Below are positions 42,181 to 52,470 of a stretch of DNA of 64,000 bases, one piece after another. Made by a program: the position numbers and the translations under genes. The notes beneath the pieces were generated by a model. That model was not told the origin of the DNA. It saw nothing but the letters and a program-made list of their open reading frames with translations, and did not search any database. The DNA is from CAILZL01 sp050181835 (GTDB lineage Bacteria > Pseudomonadota > Gammaproteobacteria > Steroidobacterales > Steroidobacteraceae). Location: assembly GCA_050181835.1 (NCBI GenBank), contig JBFXCU010000015.1:6406-70405 (forward strand). The letters run 5' to 3'. Position 1 is the first letter of the stretch, and the number at the start of each line of letters is the position of its first letter.

Positions 42181-42485
42181 TAAACAGCAGCTCCGAAGAT
42201 GACCAGCAGAGTATGAGCAGTTCTTCTGAACTAAGCATGACCAGCGTCAGCGGCCTAACTCAGCTGCCAATATAAGGGCGCGCATTGTCCAACAGGATGG
42301 CTCGCGTAGCAAACGGAATGCGAGCCATAGGTGGCGCTGCAAAGCTGCGCCACCTATGATTGTGCTTTATGACAAGCCATCTGCGTGAACCAAATCGTGC
42401 TCACTCATAACAAAGTACTCAAACTCAATCTCTGCGCATCGGCAACGGCACCACTTGCAGTACTGCGCTACCTGGCCGCAACACG
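42181..42485. other. intergenic region with twin hairpins, no gene
   Basis: These 305 bases separate the divergent tkt and DUF374 genes. Apart from the twin hairpin at 42297-42358 no gene or RNA was recognised. Both promoters must lie here, but no convincing boxes stand out. Confidence 0.5.
42297..42358. repeat. twin hairpins (REP-like)
   Basis: ATGGCTCGC/GCGAGCCAT (42297-42305 and 42320-42328) is followed, overlapping by three bases, by CATAGGTGGCGC/GCGCCACCTATG (42326-42337 and 42347-42358). Both stems are perfect (9 and 12 bp). The overlap means the two folds compete for bases 42326-42328. Confidence 0.65.
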
Positions 42486-43229
42486 ATGAGCCCACCCGCT
42501 GATCTTGATCCGGAAACCGAACGATTGGGCTTTCAGACCGGCTCCAACCGCCGTCTTACCTTTGCGCGACAATGGCTGTATCACTTTTTGATGGCGCTGG
42601 GACGCCTGACAATCGATTTACTGTGGGGCACCTCACGCTTGACTGTCATCGGTGAACAAACGATGAGCGATGCCGTGACCAAACATGGCAGCGTAATTCC
42701 AGTGTGCTGGCATCAGCATCTGCTCATGTGCGCCCGCTACTTGGTCGCCGGTCGAATCAAGCAACTCAAACCTGGTTTTCTGGTCAGCCCATCAGTGGAC
42801 GGCGAAGCGCCCAGCATGCTGGCTGAGACCTATGGCGCACAGGTGATTCGTGGCTCAAGCACTTACACCGGCACACGCGCAATTCGTCATCTCTGCAAAG
42901 CATTAGCGCGCGACCACTTGTCACCATTGATTACTCCCGATGGACCACGCGGCCCGCGCTTCGAGTTCAAGGCGGGTGCCCTGTTGGTGGCCCAACTCAG
43001 CGGCGTGCCAATAGTGCCGATGGCCTATGCGGCGCGCCCGGCACGCGTGCTGCGCACTTGGGACAAGTTCGTCCTAATACCCCCGTTCGCGCGCATCGTT
43101 GTGGCATTAGGTACACCCATACATGTGCCGCGCGACCTAAATGAAGCACAACGTGAAGCGCTGCGCGTGGAGATACGAAAACGCATGCTGGAAACGTATC
43201 AACTGGCCGAACAAGCATTGCGCTCTTGA
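42486..43229 (+). CDS. DUF374 lysophospholipid acyltransferase family protein
   Basis: A 247-residue protein of the LpxL/PlsC superfamily, DUF374 subgroup. The acyltransferase His is in PVCWHQHLLMCARYL, followed by SPSVDGEAPSMLAETYGAQ, RGSSTYTGTRAIRHL and the signature LITPDGPRGPRFEFKAGALL. It likely acylates a lipid precursor at the inner membrane; the substrate is unknown. Near the N-terminus a hydrophobic segment (WLYHFLMALGRLTIDLLWG) may anchor it. Confidence 0.85.
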   Translation: MSPPADLDPETERLGFQTGSNRRLTFARQWLYHFLMALGRLTIDLLWGTSRLTVIGEQTMSDAVTKHGSVIPVCWHQHLLMCARYLVAGRIKQLKPGFLVSPSVDGEAPSMLAETYGAQVIRGSSTYTGTRAIRHLCKALARDHLSPLITPDGPRGPRFEFKAGALLVAQLSGVPIVPMAYAARPARVLRTWDKFVLIPPFARIVVALGTPIHVPRDLNEAQREALRVEIRKRMLETYQLAEQALRS

Positions 43230-43230
43230 T

Positions 43231-43262
43231 CACCATCACAGCCATCAGCCATCACCGCGATG
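43231..43262. repeat. short 7-bp periodic repeat
   Basis: Read in steps of seven: CACCATC, ACAGCCA, TCAGCCA, TCACCGC, GATGAG. It resembles one arm of the elements at 20896 and 39011 but has no clear opposite arm. Confidence 0.4.
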
Positions 43263-43288
43263 AGTAAGCGCAGAACTAACTGACCTCA

Positions 43289-44215
43289 CTAGCTGATTTC
43301 ATTGGCGCGTCGCTGGTAGTTAAGTAACGGTTGCAACTTTAGACACATACTATTGGCGCTGATACCAGTGTTGGATTGCGCCACGAGGAACCAGGGCGGC
43401 CCTTCACCCACGAACGCCGGAGCTGGATCCCAGTCACTCGGCAGCTCGCCGTTTACGGCATGCCACAGCGAGCGTTCGACGTCATAGATACAGTACGGCA
43501 TATAAGAAGTGGTAACGGTCGAAGCGACCGCTGGTTTCGAGGAACGTGTAGTACAGCGCGTACTCGGTCCACGGTCTTGCTGCCATAAGGTAGACACGGC
43601 AGGCCGCGTATCCGGCCTGGCGCGTGCGGCTCAAGTGCCAGCGCTGCTTCCAGCCGCGCAGTCCGCGCGAGTATTCGCGGCGAGCAATCTTCTCTTCAAG
43701 CGTGCAACGCAGGTCGTCCACCGCGCGCCGATGTAACAGCGCGGGCGTGACATTGTGTGTCACACCCCGTCGCGGGGCGTGGACACGCAGCACTTGTTGC
43801 GTTCATACCAGTAATCCTGTGCGTGATGCTGGACCACAAAGCAGGCACCACGGCCACTGCCTGCAAGTTGCTCGGCGCTCACCGAACGGGTACACACGAC
43901 GTCGGCATCCAAGGTCAGGTAGAGCTCGCTCTCAATGCGCGCGTAGATCGCCAGTTTGATCATCTGCTGGCGGAACCAGCCTCTTTGCCGCAAATTCAGG
44001 GCAAATTCCGACGCCACCGCCAGTTCTGATTCGACGCACAGCTCGAACGCATAGCGTCGTGTTTTATAACGCGCTGCGAGTTCGGCCTGCTGCGCATCCG
44101 GACACACCACCCAGATACGGCGCAGCCCTGAAAAATTCTGCTCAAGCGATTCGAGCAAGAGCTCAGCACGCGCGGCATCTTTGAGCGTCAGCGGCAATAC
44201 AGCATCAAGCCACAT
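43289..44215 (-). pseudogene. DUF6492 glycosyltransferase-like gene broken by two frameshifts
   Basis: Three overlapping minus-strand frames make one protein: residues from MWLDAVLPLTLKDAARAELL (44215-43760), then VLRVHAPRRGVTHNVTPALL (to about 43500), then YDVERSLWHAVNGELPSDWD to the stop at 43289. The first shift fits loss of one G near 43795 (AACAAGTGCTG, expected AACAAGGTGCTG), the second a one-base gain near 43505 (CACTTCTTATATG). The DXD-like motif LYLTLDADVVC is intact. It resembles the DUF6492 family linked to surface polysaccharides. A recent pseudogene or sequencing errors; the same -1 then +1 pattern occurs in cas9. Confidence 0.7.
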
Positions 44216-44448
44216 CTAATGCCCCTTATTGATTCTGTCAGGTCATTGTACACAGACAACCCACACACCTGTACGCCACTGAAGTCCTGGCATCGCGAGG
44301 GCCGCTGTCAGCTCCCCGCCGGAATGCAGCCGGTCTGCATCCCACTGGCAGCATGACCTGGTCTTTTTTTCAGGATGCATTTATGTCCGCCAGCGAATCG
44401 CTATACTGCGCGGCCAGTGACCCACCAATTCCCAAGGATCTCACCCCA

Positions 44449-45654
44449 ATGTCAGGCAGCTATCTGTTCACGTCAGAATCCGTCTCTGAAGGCCATCCGG
44501 ACAAGATCGCCGATCAGATTTCTGATGCGGTACTGGACGCCATTCTGGCCCAGGACAAAGCCGCTCGTGTTGCCTGCGAAACCATGGTGAAAACCGGGGT
44601 CGCTATCGTGGCAGGTGAAGTCACCACCAACGCCTGGATTGATCTGGAAGCATTGACCCGTAAAGTGATTCTCGACATCGGCTACGACTCCAGCGAAGTC
44701 GGCTTTGATGGCGCTACCTGCGCGGTAATGAACCTGATCGGCAAGCAATCCCCTGACATCAATCAGGGCGTGGATCGTAAGAACCCGGAAGAACAAGGCG
44801 CAGGCGATCAGGGCTTGATGTTTGGTTACGCCTGTAACGAAACCAAAGAGTTGATGCCCGCCGCAATTTACTATGCGCACCGCTTGGTAGAACGCCAAGC
44901 CAAGGTACGCAAGAAAGGCGTATTGCCCTGGCTGCGTCCCGATGCCAAGAGCCAAGTCACGCTGCGTTATGAAAATGACAAAGCCGTGGGTATCGATGCG
45001 ATTGTGCTATCTACTCAGCACGCGCCACAGATCAAAAATAAGGATCTGCGTGAAGCAGTCATCGAAGAAATTCTAAAGCCCGTACTGCCCAAAGCCTGGT
45101 TTGAAAAAGTCCCGAGCAAAAAAATCCACATAAACCCAACTGGCAAGTTCGTCATTGGCGGCCCTGTAGGTGACTGTGGCCTTACCGGTCGCAAAATTAT
45201 AGTCGACACTTACGGCGGCATGGCCCGTCACGGCGGCGGGGCATTCTCAGGCAAAGATCCATCAAAAGTTGATCGTTCTGCTGCGTATGCAGCACGTTAC
45301 GTAGCCAAAAATCTGGTTGCTGCTGGTTTGGCAGATCGCTGCGAAATTCAAGTTTCTTACGCCATTGGTGTGGCGGAACCGACTTCAATTTCGGTCACCA
45401 CGTTCGGCACCGGCAAAATTGCCGATGACAAGATCGAAAAACTGATTCGCAAGCATTTTGATCTACGCCCCTATGGCATCACCAAGATGCTCGATTTGCT
45501 GCACCCGATGTATCAGGCCACTGCTGCTTACGGTCACTTCGGACGGGCACCAATCGCAATGACCAGTCCAACTGACAAGAAAGAAAAGTTCACGGCATTT
45601 TCTTGGGAACAGACTGATCGAGCCGAGGCTTTACGCAAAGACGCTAAACTGTAA
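44449..45654 (+). CDS. metK: S-adenosylmethionine synthetase
   Basis: A 401-residue enzyme making SAM from methionine and ATP. It begins SYLFTSESVSEGHPDKIADQ and has GAGDQGLMFGYACNET, NPTGKFVIGGPVGDCGLTGRK, given as FVIGGPVGDCGLTGRK, the metal/phosphate loop DTYGGMARHGGGAFSGKDPS, and VDRSAAYAARYVAKN. ATG 44449 has AAGGA ten bases upstream; a longer in-frame start at 44353 is rejected. It precedes an SAH riboswitch and ahcY, completing the activated-methyl cycle. Confidence 0.96.
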   Translation: MSGSYLFTSESVSEGHPDKIADQISDAVLDAILAQDKAARVACETMVKTGVAIVAGEVTTNAWIDLEALTRKVILDIGYDSSEVGFDGATCAVMNLIGKQSPDINQGVDRKNPEEQGAGDQGLMFGYACNETKELMPAAIYYAHRLVERQAKVRKKGVLPWLRPDAKSQVTLRYENDKAVGIDAIVLSTQHAPQIKNKDLREAVIEEILKPVLPKAWFEKVPSKKIHINPTGKFVIGGPVGDCGLTGRKIIVDTYGGMARHGGGAFSGKDPSKVDRSAAYAARYVAKNLVAAGLADRCEIQVSYAIGVAEPTSISVTTFGTGKIADDKIEKLIRKHFDLRPYGITKMLDLLHPMYQATAAYGHFGRAPIAMTSPTDKKEKFTAFSWEQTDRAEALRKDAKL

Positions 45655-45664
45655 CTCTATTGTT

Positions 45665-45692
45665 CCCCCTCCACCGACTGCGGCGGAGGGGG
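45665..45692 (+). terminator. hairpin after metK
   Basis: CCCCCTCC and GGAGGGGG with an inner CCG/CGG form a stem with one mismatch, followed only by ATTACAATT. A weak terminator of metK transcripts, just upstream of the SAH riboswitch. Confidence 0.55.
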
Positions 45693-45707
45693 ATTACAAT
45701 TCCTCTG

Positions 45708-45782
45708 CACCGAGGAGCGCTGCAGCGGCCCCCAAATGGGCCGTCAGGCTCGGCGACAGAGTCAATGATCAACCGCGCTCTT
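45708..45782 (+). promoter_or_regulatory. SAH riboswitch upstream of ahcY
   Basis: The segment CACCGAGGAGCGCTGCAGCG, the later GTCAGGCTCGGCGACAGAG and the distal AACCGCGCTC match the SAH riboswitch core: P1 pairs CCGAG with CTCGG, and GAGCGC pairs with GCGCTC to make the pseudoknot/outer helix. It senses S-adenosylhomocysteine and turns on recycling. The following AGTTAGGAGAGG carries the ahcY ribosome-binding site (AGGAGAGG, ATG at 45809). Confidence 0.93.
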
Positions 45783-45808
45783 AACTACTTCAGTTAGGAG
45801 AGGCCCAC

Positions 45809-47224
<1,416 letters not shown>

Positions 47225-47249
47225 GACTGCCTTGATTTAGCGATTCTGC

Positions 47250-47278
47250 AAGGCCGACGCAAGTCGGCCTTGTTGTTT
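47250..47278 (+). terminator. rho-independent terminator after ahcY
   Basis: AAGGCCGAC/GTCGGCCTT with GCAA tetraloop (47250-47271), then GTTGTTT. Confidence 0.88.
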
Positions 47279-47465
47279 GCATGATGCGACATCATCGCTG
47301 CGGCCCTGTCGGCATTTCGCGAAAACCGCAAAACTGAGAAGCATTACCAATAATACCGAGAACCAACGCAACACTTGGCCGGTCTCATCGGCAATCTTTC
47401 AGCTATGTTTGTCATGCATATCGATATCATTACCACTCGTTAAACGCACCTCATCACCATCTGTC

Positions 47466-48233
47466 ATGTCCGAGCACGACGCCGTACACCTGCTACAAAT
47501 CACCGACACCCACTTACTGGGTCGTCGTGATGCATTGCTGCGCGGCATACCCACCTTCAGCACCTTGCAAGCAGTACAACGTGATACGCAACGACGCTTT
47601 CCTCACGCTGAAGGCATCCTACTGACGGGCGACCTGGTACAGGATGATGCGTCTGGATACGCATTAATCCGTGAAGCATTCCAAGATTCACCCATACCGG
47701 TGTACTGCATCCCCGGCAATCATGATCTGCCCGACGCGATGCAACAATCGCTCAGTAGCGCACCATTCGTGCTGGATACACACATCATCATCAAGGGCTG
47801 GCTGATTGTCCTGCTCAACACTTGGCAAGCCAACAGCGCAGGCGGTCAGCTGGGCGCAGCGCAGTTACAGCAGCTGGACAGACTATTGAGCCAACATCCG
47901 CAGCATCACACTTTACTTTGTCTGCATCACCACCCGATTCACATGAACAGCCAGTGGCTGGATGCCGTCGGCTTGCAAGATGCCGAACAATTTCGCCTAT
48001 GCATCAAGACACATTCACAAATACGTGGCGTCCTCTGGGGGCATGTACATCAAGCACTGGATCAATGTCATGAGGGCGTGCACTACATGGCAACACCCGC
48101 CACCTGCGCACAGTTCTTACCCAACAGTGATGAGTTCGCCGTAGACTCACGGCCACCGGGCTATCGCTCGCTTGAGCTACATACGGATGGCACTATCGCT
48201 ACTGAGGTCATCTGGCTAGAACACGCGCAATAA
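47466..48233 (+). CDS. cpdA: CpdA-like 3',5'-cyclic-AMP phosphodiesterase
   Basis: A 255-residue calcineurin-type metallophosphoesterase. The metal-binding motifs are all present in order: LLQITDTHLLG, LLTGDLVQDDASG, YCIPGNHDLPD, LLCLHHHPIHMNS and GVLWGHVHQALD. This pattern and length fit CpdA, which hydrolyses cAMP and lowers CRP signalling. ATG 47466 begins the conserved domain; a longer in-frame extension to 47277 lies in the ahcY terminator region. Its stop overlaps the next start (TAATG). Confidence 0.88.
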   Translation: MSEHDAVHLLQITDTHLLGRRDALLRGIPTFSTLQAVQRDTQRRFPHAEGILLTGDLVQDDASGYALIREAFQDSPIPVYCIPGNHDLPDAMQQSLSSAPFVLDTHIIIKGWLIVLLNTWQANSAGGQLGAAQLQQLDRLLSQHPQHHTLLCLHHHPIHMNSQWLDAVGLQDAEQFRLCIKTHSQIRGVLWGHVHQALDQCHEGVHYMATPATCAQFLPNSDEFAVDSRPPGYRSLELHTDGTIATEVIWLEHAQ

Positions 48234-49108
48234 TGAATGCAGCAGTCTTTAAGGTATTACGCCACGCCCTGCTGCTAGCGATCTTGCTGTGCCCAGCAGC
48301 GCAGGCCGACCCCGCCATTTGGCAGGTAAAAGGCAAGCACAACACGCTGTACCTGCTGGGCACCATTCATATGCTGCCCAGCGACGAACAACTGACCAAC
48401 AATATCCAGCGCGCCTATGGCGAAGCCGAACAACTGCTAATGGAGATAGACATGGACGATATCGATCCGGTCGCCACCCAAGTAGCAACGACACGACTTG
48501 GCTTGTTGCCAGACGGACAAAACTTGGTGACACAATTAAATCCTGCCACACAGCGCAAACTGAAAATCGCTGCTGACAAGGTAGGACTTGACAGTCAGTT
48601 ACTAGGACAATTCCAACCTTGGTTGGCAGCAGTGACACTTGAGCAACTTACCTACGCCAAGCAAGGGTTTGCTGCTGAATCGGGTATCGAAATGCAACTA
48701 ACGCGGCAAGCGATACAGGATCACAAGTCGATACAAGGACTGGAAACACTGGATGAACAGCTGGGGTTGCTGGCGAACCTGGATCAGGCTGTGCAGCGAG
48801 ACTTTCTCCGTCAAACGCTGGATGAACTGGACGAATCGACAGATGACCTAGCACAACTATTACAAGCATGGCGCAACGGCGACACGCAACACTTACAGAC
48901 CATGCTGTACGAGGGTCTCACAGAAAACCCACAGTTATTTGCGCGCCTGACCACGCAGCGCAATCAACGCTGGTTAAGCACACTGGAAAAATTACTTGAC
49001 CAACAAACCGACGACTACTTGGTGGCGGTGGGCGCATTGCACCTCGTCGGCGATACAGGCCTGGTGTCATTACTGCGAGCAGCGGGCTATCAAGTCACAT
49101 TGCAATAG
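48233..49108 (+). CDS. TraB/GumN family protein
   Basis: A 291-residue protein with a Sec signal peptide (HALLLAILLCPAAQADPAIW) and the TraB/GumN start LYLLGTIHMLPSDEQL, followed by Glu/Asp-rich AEQLLMEIDMDDID and ending DYLVAVGALHLVGDTGLVSLL, where GxxH recurs. The two GxxH motifs and conserved Glu suggest a metallopeptidase-like (Tiki/TraB) fold. It is probably periplasmic; the substrate is unknown. Start ATG 48233 shares one base with the cpdA stop. Confidence 0.87.
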   Translation: MNAAVFKVLRHALLLAILLCPAAQADPAIWQVKGKHNTLYLLGTIHMLPSDEQLTNNIQRAYGEAEQLLMEIDMDDIDPVATQVATTRLGLLPDGQNLVTQLNPATQRKLKIAADKVGLDSQLLGQFQPWLAAVTLEQLTYAKQGFAAESGIEMQLTRQAIQDHKSIQGLETLDEQLGLLANLDQAVQRDFLRQTLDELDESTDDLAQLLQAWRNGDTQHLQTMLYEGLTENPQLFARLTTQRNQRWLSTLEKLLDQQTDDYLVAVGALHLVGDTGLVSLLRAAGYQVTLQ

Positions 49109-49119
49109 CGCACAAACGA

Positions 49120-49503
49120 TCAAAGTTTGGTCAGCAGCAGAACTAGCGAAAAACCCAGCCACGCAGCGCATAAGCACAAGCCAACCGATGCCATTACATT
49201 CAGGCCGGCCAACAACACAGAGCCCCCGCGCGCCAGCATCAGCGTCTGCAAACTGAAGGAAGAGAAGGTGGTAAAGCCACCCAGCATGCCGATCATCAAA
49301 AATTGGCGCAGATTGAGCGGCAACAACCAACGCCCGCTCTCACTTAAACCCGCCAACGCGCCGATCAACAAACTACCCACCACGTTTACCAGCAACGTGC
49401 CCCAGGGAAACGCCGACCAGCGAGAATGAATCCATTCGCTGCAGGCAAATCGCCCCATGCTGCCCAAGGCGCCGCCCAAAGCGATCCAGAGATAGGGAGT
49501 CAT
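49120..49503 (-). CDS. crcB: fluoride ion channel CrcB/FluC
   Basis: A 127-residue protein with four membrane helices: LWIALGGALGSMGRFACSEW, WGTLLVNVVGSLLIGALAGL, the pore segment MIGMLGGFTTFSSFSLQTLM and a C-terminal helix ending LVLLLTKL. The dual-topology dimer exports fluoride. I chose ATG 49503; an in-frame GTG at 49530 overlaps the rubredoxin stop (GTGTGA) and could indicate coupling. No fluoride riboswitch was recognised upstream. Confidence 0.92.
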   Translation of the reverse strand: MTPYLWIALGGALGSMGRFACSEWIHSRWSAFPWGTLLVNVVGSLLIGALAGLSESGRWLLPLNLRQFLMIGMLGGFTTFSSFSLQTLMLARGGSVLLAGLNVMASVGLCLCAAWLGFSLVLLLTKL

Positions 49504-49526
49504 AGGGAGGCGACAACCGGCATCTC

Positions 49527-49691
49527 TCACACCTCAATCATGTCAAATTCTTCCTTACCTGCACCGCAATCAGGACAGCGCCAGGACAGCGGCACATCTT
49601 CCCAGAGGGTGCCAGGCGCTATTCCTGCAGCGGGATCGCCTTTTTCTTCTTCATACACATAACCACAAATCACGCACAGATAAGATTTCAT
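49527..49691 (-). CDS. rubredoxin
   Basis: A 54-residue protein from ATG 49691. It has both iron-binding pairs, CVICGYVY near the N-terminus and CPDCGAGKEEF near the C-terminus, and the conserved GTLWEDVPLSWRCPDC. One iron is held by four Cys, and it carries single electrons, for example to alkane hydroxylases or in oxidative stress; the partner here is unknown. It is divergent from hemL, and its stop overlaps a possible crcB GTG start. Confidence 0.95.
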   Translation of the reverse strand: MKSYLCVICGYVYEEEKGDPAAGIAPGTLWEDVPLSWRCPDCGAGKEEFDMIEV

Positions 49692-49833
49692 TTCAGCCAG
49701 CAACAAGGGAAGGAGCCGCGATTAAAGCGGGAACTGCGCTGGCAAGCAACCGCAATGCGAGCACAACTGTTAACAGCACGCGGAAATCCCTACACTTGGC
49801 GGCCTATTATCCAACACCTTGAAGGTATTGCAG

Positions 49834-51108
49834 ATGAGTTTGTTTAGTGAAGCCTGTCGTTACATTCCCGGTGGCGTCAATTCACCTGTGCGCGCCTTTC
49901 CCAGTGTGGGTGGTGAGCCGCTATTTTTGTCGCGCGCCAGTGGCGCATACGTGTACGACAGCGCCGGTAAACGCTACATCGACTATGTGGGATCGTGGGG
50001 CCCCATGGTGCTCGGTCACGCCCATCCTGAAGTCATCAAAGCGGTGCAAGAACGTGCCGCACTGGGCCTGAGCTTCGGCGCACCGACAGAGATCGAGACT
50101 GAACTGGCGCGCAAAGTCTGCGAGCTCATGCCCGCCATCGAACTGGTGCGTATGGTCAGTTCCGGCACTGAAGCCACCATGAGCGCAATTCGTCTGGCGC
50201 GTGGCTTCACTGGTCGCGACAAAATTGTGAAATTTGAAGGCTGTTATCACGGCCATTCGGATTCACTACTGGTGAAAGCTGGTTCCGGTGCGTTAACACT
50301 CGGTGTACCAACTTCACCGGGCGTACCCGCATCACTAGCGGCATTGACACTGACGCTCGACTACAACGATAGCGCGCAGGTCGAGCAGGTATTCAAAGAA
50401 ATAGGCCATGAAATCGCCTGCATCATTGTTGAGCCCGTAGTCGGCAACATGAACTGCGTGCCACCACTACCCGGCTTCCTGCAAACCCTGCGTCGCGTAT
50501 GCGACGAGTCAGGCGCACTGTTGATCTTCGATGAAGTAATGACTGGCTTTCGTGTCGCCCTTGGCGGCGCACAGGCGTTGTATGGCGTGAAGCCCGACCT
50601 GACCACACTGGGCAAGATTGTCGGTGGTGGCATGCCAGTCGGCGCCTTTGGTGGCCGACGCGACATCATGGAAAAACTCGCTCCACTTGGCCCCGTGTAT
50701 CAAGCCGGTACGTTGTCTGGCAATCCGGTGGCCATGGCGGCAGGCCTGAAAACACTGGAACTGATCTGCGCCAAGGCCGACTTTCATCAACAGTTAGATA
50801 CACACGCACAGGCATTGACCCACGGGCTTACTCAAGCCGCACACAAAGCGGGACTGGCCTTCAGCACGACTCAGGTAGGTGGCATGTTTGGTCTGTACTT
50901 CAACGAAGAAAAACATATCAGCACTTACACACAGGTCATGCGTAGTGACGCCGACCGTTTCAAACAATTCTTCCACGGCCTGCTCCATGAAGGTGTGTAT
51001 CTAGCCCCATCGGCATTTGAAGCAGGCTTTATTTCAGCAGCACACAGCGATCAGGACATTGCCGACACCATTGCTGCCGCACAGCGTGTGTTTGCCAAGT
51101 TGGCCTAG
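49834..51108 (+). CDS. hemL: glutamate-1-semialdehyde 2,1-aminomutase
   Basis: A 424-residue PLP enzyme that makes 5-aminolevulinate from glutamate-1-semialdehyde, the C5 route to heme. Motifs are YIPGGVNSPVRAFPSVGGEP, RMVSSGTEATMSAIRLARG, FEGCYHGHSDSLLVKAGSGA, LIFDEVMTGFRVALGGAQ and the PLP Lys in TTLGKIVGGGMPVGAFGGR. ATG 49834 follows GAAGG by about nine bases; an in-frame TTG at 49819 is less likely. Together with hemC, hemD and hemJ it covers much of heme synthesis. Confidence 0.96.
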   Translation: MSLFSEACRYIPGGVNSPVRAFPSVGGEPLFLSRASGAYVYDSAGKRYIDYVGSWGPMVLGHAHPEVIKAVQERAALGLSFGAPTEIETELARKVCELMPAIELVRMVSSGTEATMSAIRLARGFTGRDKIVKFEGCYHGHSDSLLVKAGSGALTLGVPTSPGVPASLAALTLTLDYNDSAQVEQVFKEIGHEIACIIVEPVVGNMNCVPPLPGFLQTLRRVCDESGALLIFDEVMTGFRVALGGAQALYGVKPDLTTLGKIVGGGMPVGAFGGRRDIMEKLAPLGPVYQAGTLSGNPVAMAAGLKTLELICAKADFHQQLDTHAQALTHGLTQAAHKAGLAFSTTQVGGMFGLYFNEEKHISTYTQVMRSDADRFKQFFHGLLHEGVYLAPSAFEAGFISAAHSDQDIADTIAAAQRVFAKLA

Positions 51109-51135
51109 TGGCTTGCCCCAGTAGGTCACGCGCCC

Positions 51136-52470
51136 ATGCAAAACCACCTAAACACACTAGACCAGCGTCTGTACTGGACAGCCTTCCTGCTAGGACTGGG
51201 TATCGGTCTGGTGATGGTATTTAACGCGCAGGTGGGTGGCGATCAGATCATCATGCTGGATCTGGGCTGGTCACTATTCAACGATGGCCAGTGGCTGCAG
51301 TATGGCATGCCTACCTCTGCAGGCGGTCGCTCCCCGGGTGGCTTGACCGCATTGCTGGTGGCGGCCCCCTTGTATGTCTGGCAGGACTACCGGGCGGTCG
51401 CCGCTCTCACGCTGCTGATTAACGCCGCAAGCTTCCTGCTGTTACGTCACCTGCTGCGTCCAGTCCTGACCACCGCAGGTCAGTGGCTGTTATTGCTGCT
51501 GGTATGGCTGACGCCATGGCATCTGTATTTCGCGGCGCACATCTGGAACTCCAATTACATGTTCGCTTTTGCGGTGCTGCACTTGGCCAGCGTGCAACGC
51601 ATGTCAAAGCATCGCGAAGCCTGGAACACCGCACTGCATGGCCTGCTGATTGCGCTCGCCATGCAAGTCCACACCTCAGCTGCCGTGCTGGCAATTCTTT
51701 CCATCCTGCTGTTCCTCAAGGGACATCTGAAAATCCACTGGGGAGGTTTTGTCATCGGCATCAGTCTCGGCATCGCCAGCTACCTGCCATGGTTCATTGC
51801 CGTTACCGCCGACCCTACACTGCAACCCGGCAACAAAGGATTCTTCCTGCGCGGCCTGGTGTATGTGCAGCCCTTGTTCAAGGGTCTGCTGCAATGGCTG
51901 AAGATGGGTAGCCTCAGTATGGCTGATCGCATGCTTGATTTCGACTTCACTGCTGCATTGGGCGCGACTGCTAACGCCTGGCTGCGTCCGCTGGGTCGGG
52001 GTGTTGGCCTGTTGGCCCATGTTTCGCTGCTGGTGCCACTGTGGGTGAACTGGCGCGTCTTCGTCAGGCGTCGCCGGTTTACGCAATTGTGGCGCGCCAT
52101 GCCACCCTTGGAACAGGTCTCACCGCGCTCAGGCTTGCGCAGCTACATCACGCTGATGTTTGCCGCTGCGCTGATTTCGTTCGCCGTTTCACCCACTACA
52201 CCGATGTGGTGGCAAGCATTTGTCATGCTGCCGTGCTCGGCACTACTGGTCATCATGACCACTGAAGCGCTGCTGCGCACCCAACATCGTCAGCGGGTCC
52301 TGTGCATCATTTGCATATGGAGCGTGACCACTCTGACCTTGCTGCTGATGATGGCCATTGCCTCACCTATGTATCGCTGTGGCGGTCGTTCAATTCTGGG
52401 CGACAATACACAACTATTCCAGCAGCTGAAGTTGCCGATGCAATGCCTGAATCCGGATGTGTCGCGCTGA
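51136..52470 (+). CDS. multi-pass membrane protein, GT-C (GT39-like) glycosyltransferase
   Basis: A 444-residue protein with about ten membrane helices. The first loop holds the acidic and Arg residues expected of GT-C enzymes (GGDQIIMLDLGWSLFNDGQW, TSAGGRSPGGLTALLVAAPL). Helix-loop patterns such as LTPWHLYFAAHIWNSNY fit ArnT/GT39-type transferases that use polyprenyl-phosphate sugars. The family assignment is by topology and weak motifs. It opens the surface-polysaccharide region; the last bases overlap a duplicated segment at 52465-52615. Confidence 0.6.
   Translation: MQNHLNTLDQRLYWTAFLLGLGIGLVMVFNAQVGGDQIIMLDLGWSLFNDGQWLQYGMPTSAGGRSPGGLTALLVAAPLYVWQDYRAVAALTLLINAASFLLLRHLLRPVLTTAGQWLLLLLVWLTPWHLYFAAHIWNSNYMFAFAVLHLASVQRMSKHREAWNTALHGLLIALAMQVHTSAAVLAILSILLFLKGHLKIHWGGFVIGISLGIASYLPWFIAVTADPTLQPGNKGFFLRGLVYVQPLFKGLLQWLKMGSLSMADRMLDFDFTAALGATANAWLRPLGRGVGLLAHVSLLVPLWVNWRVFVRRRRFTQLWRAMPPLEQVSPRSGLRSYITLMFAAALISFAVSPTTPMWWQAFVMLPCSALLVIMTTEALLRTQHRQRVLCIICIWSVTTLTLLLMMAIASPMYRCGGRSILGDNTQLFQQLKLPMQCLNPDVSR

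Noticed and set aside
43760..44215. The first DUF6492 frame as a complete short gene
   Set aside because: Clear continuation of the same protein family is found in the other two frames down to 43289, so it is the front of a broken gene.
49692..49833. Fluoride riboswitch upstream of rubredoxin-crcB
   Set aside because: No matching conserved core was seen on the minus strand.
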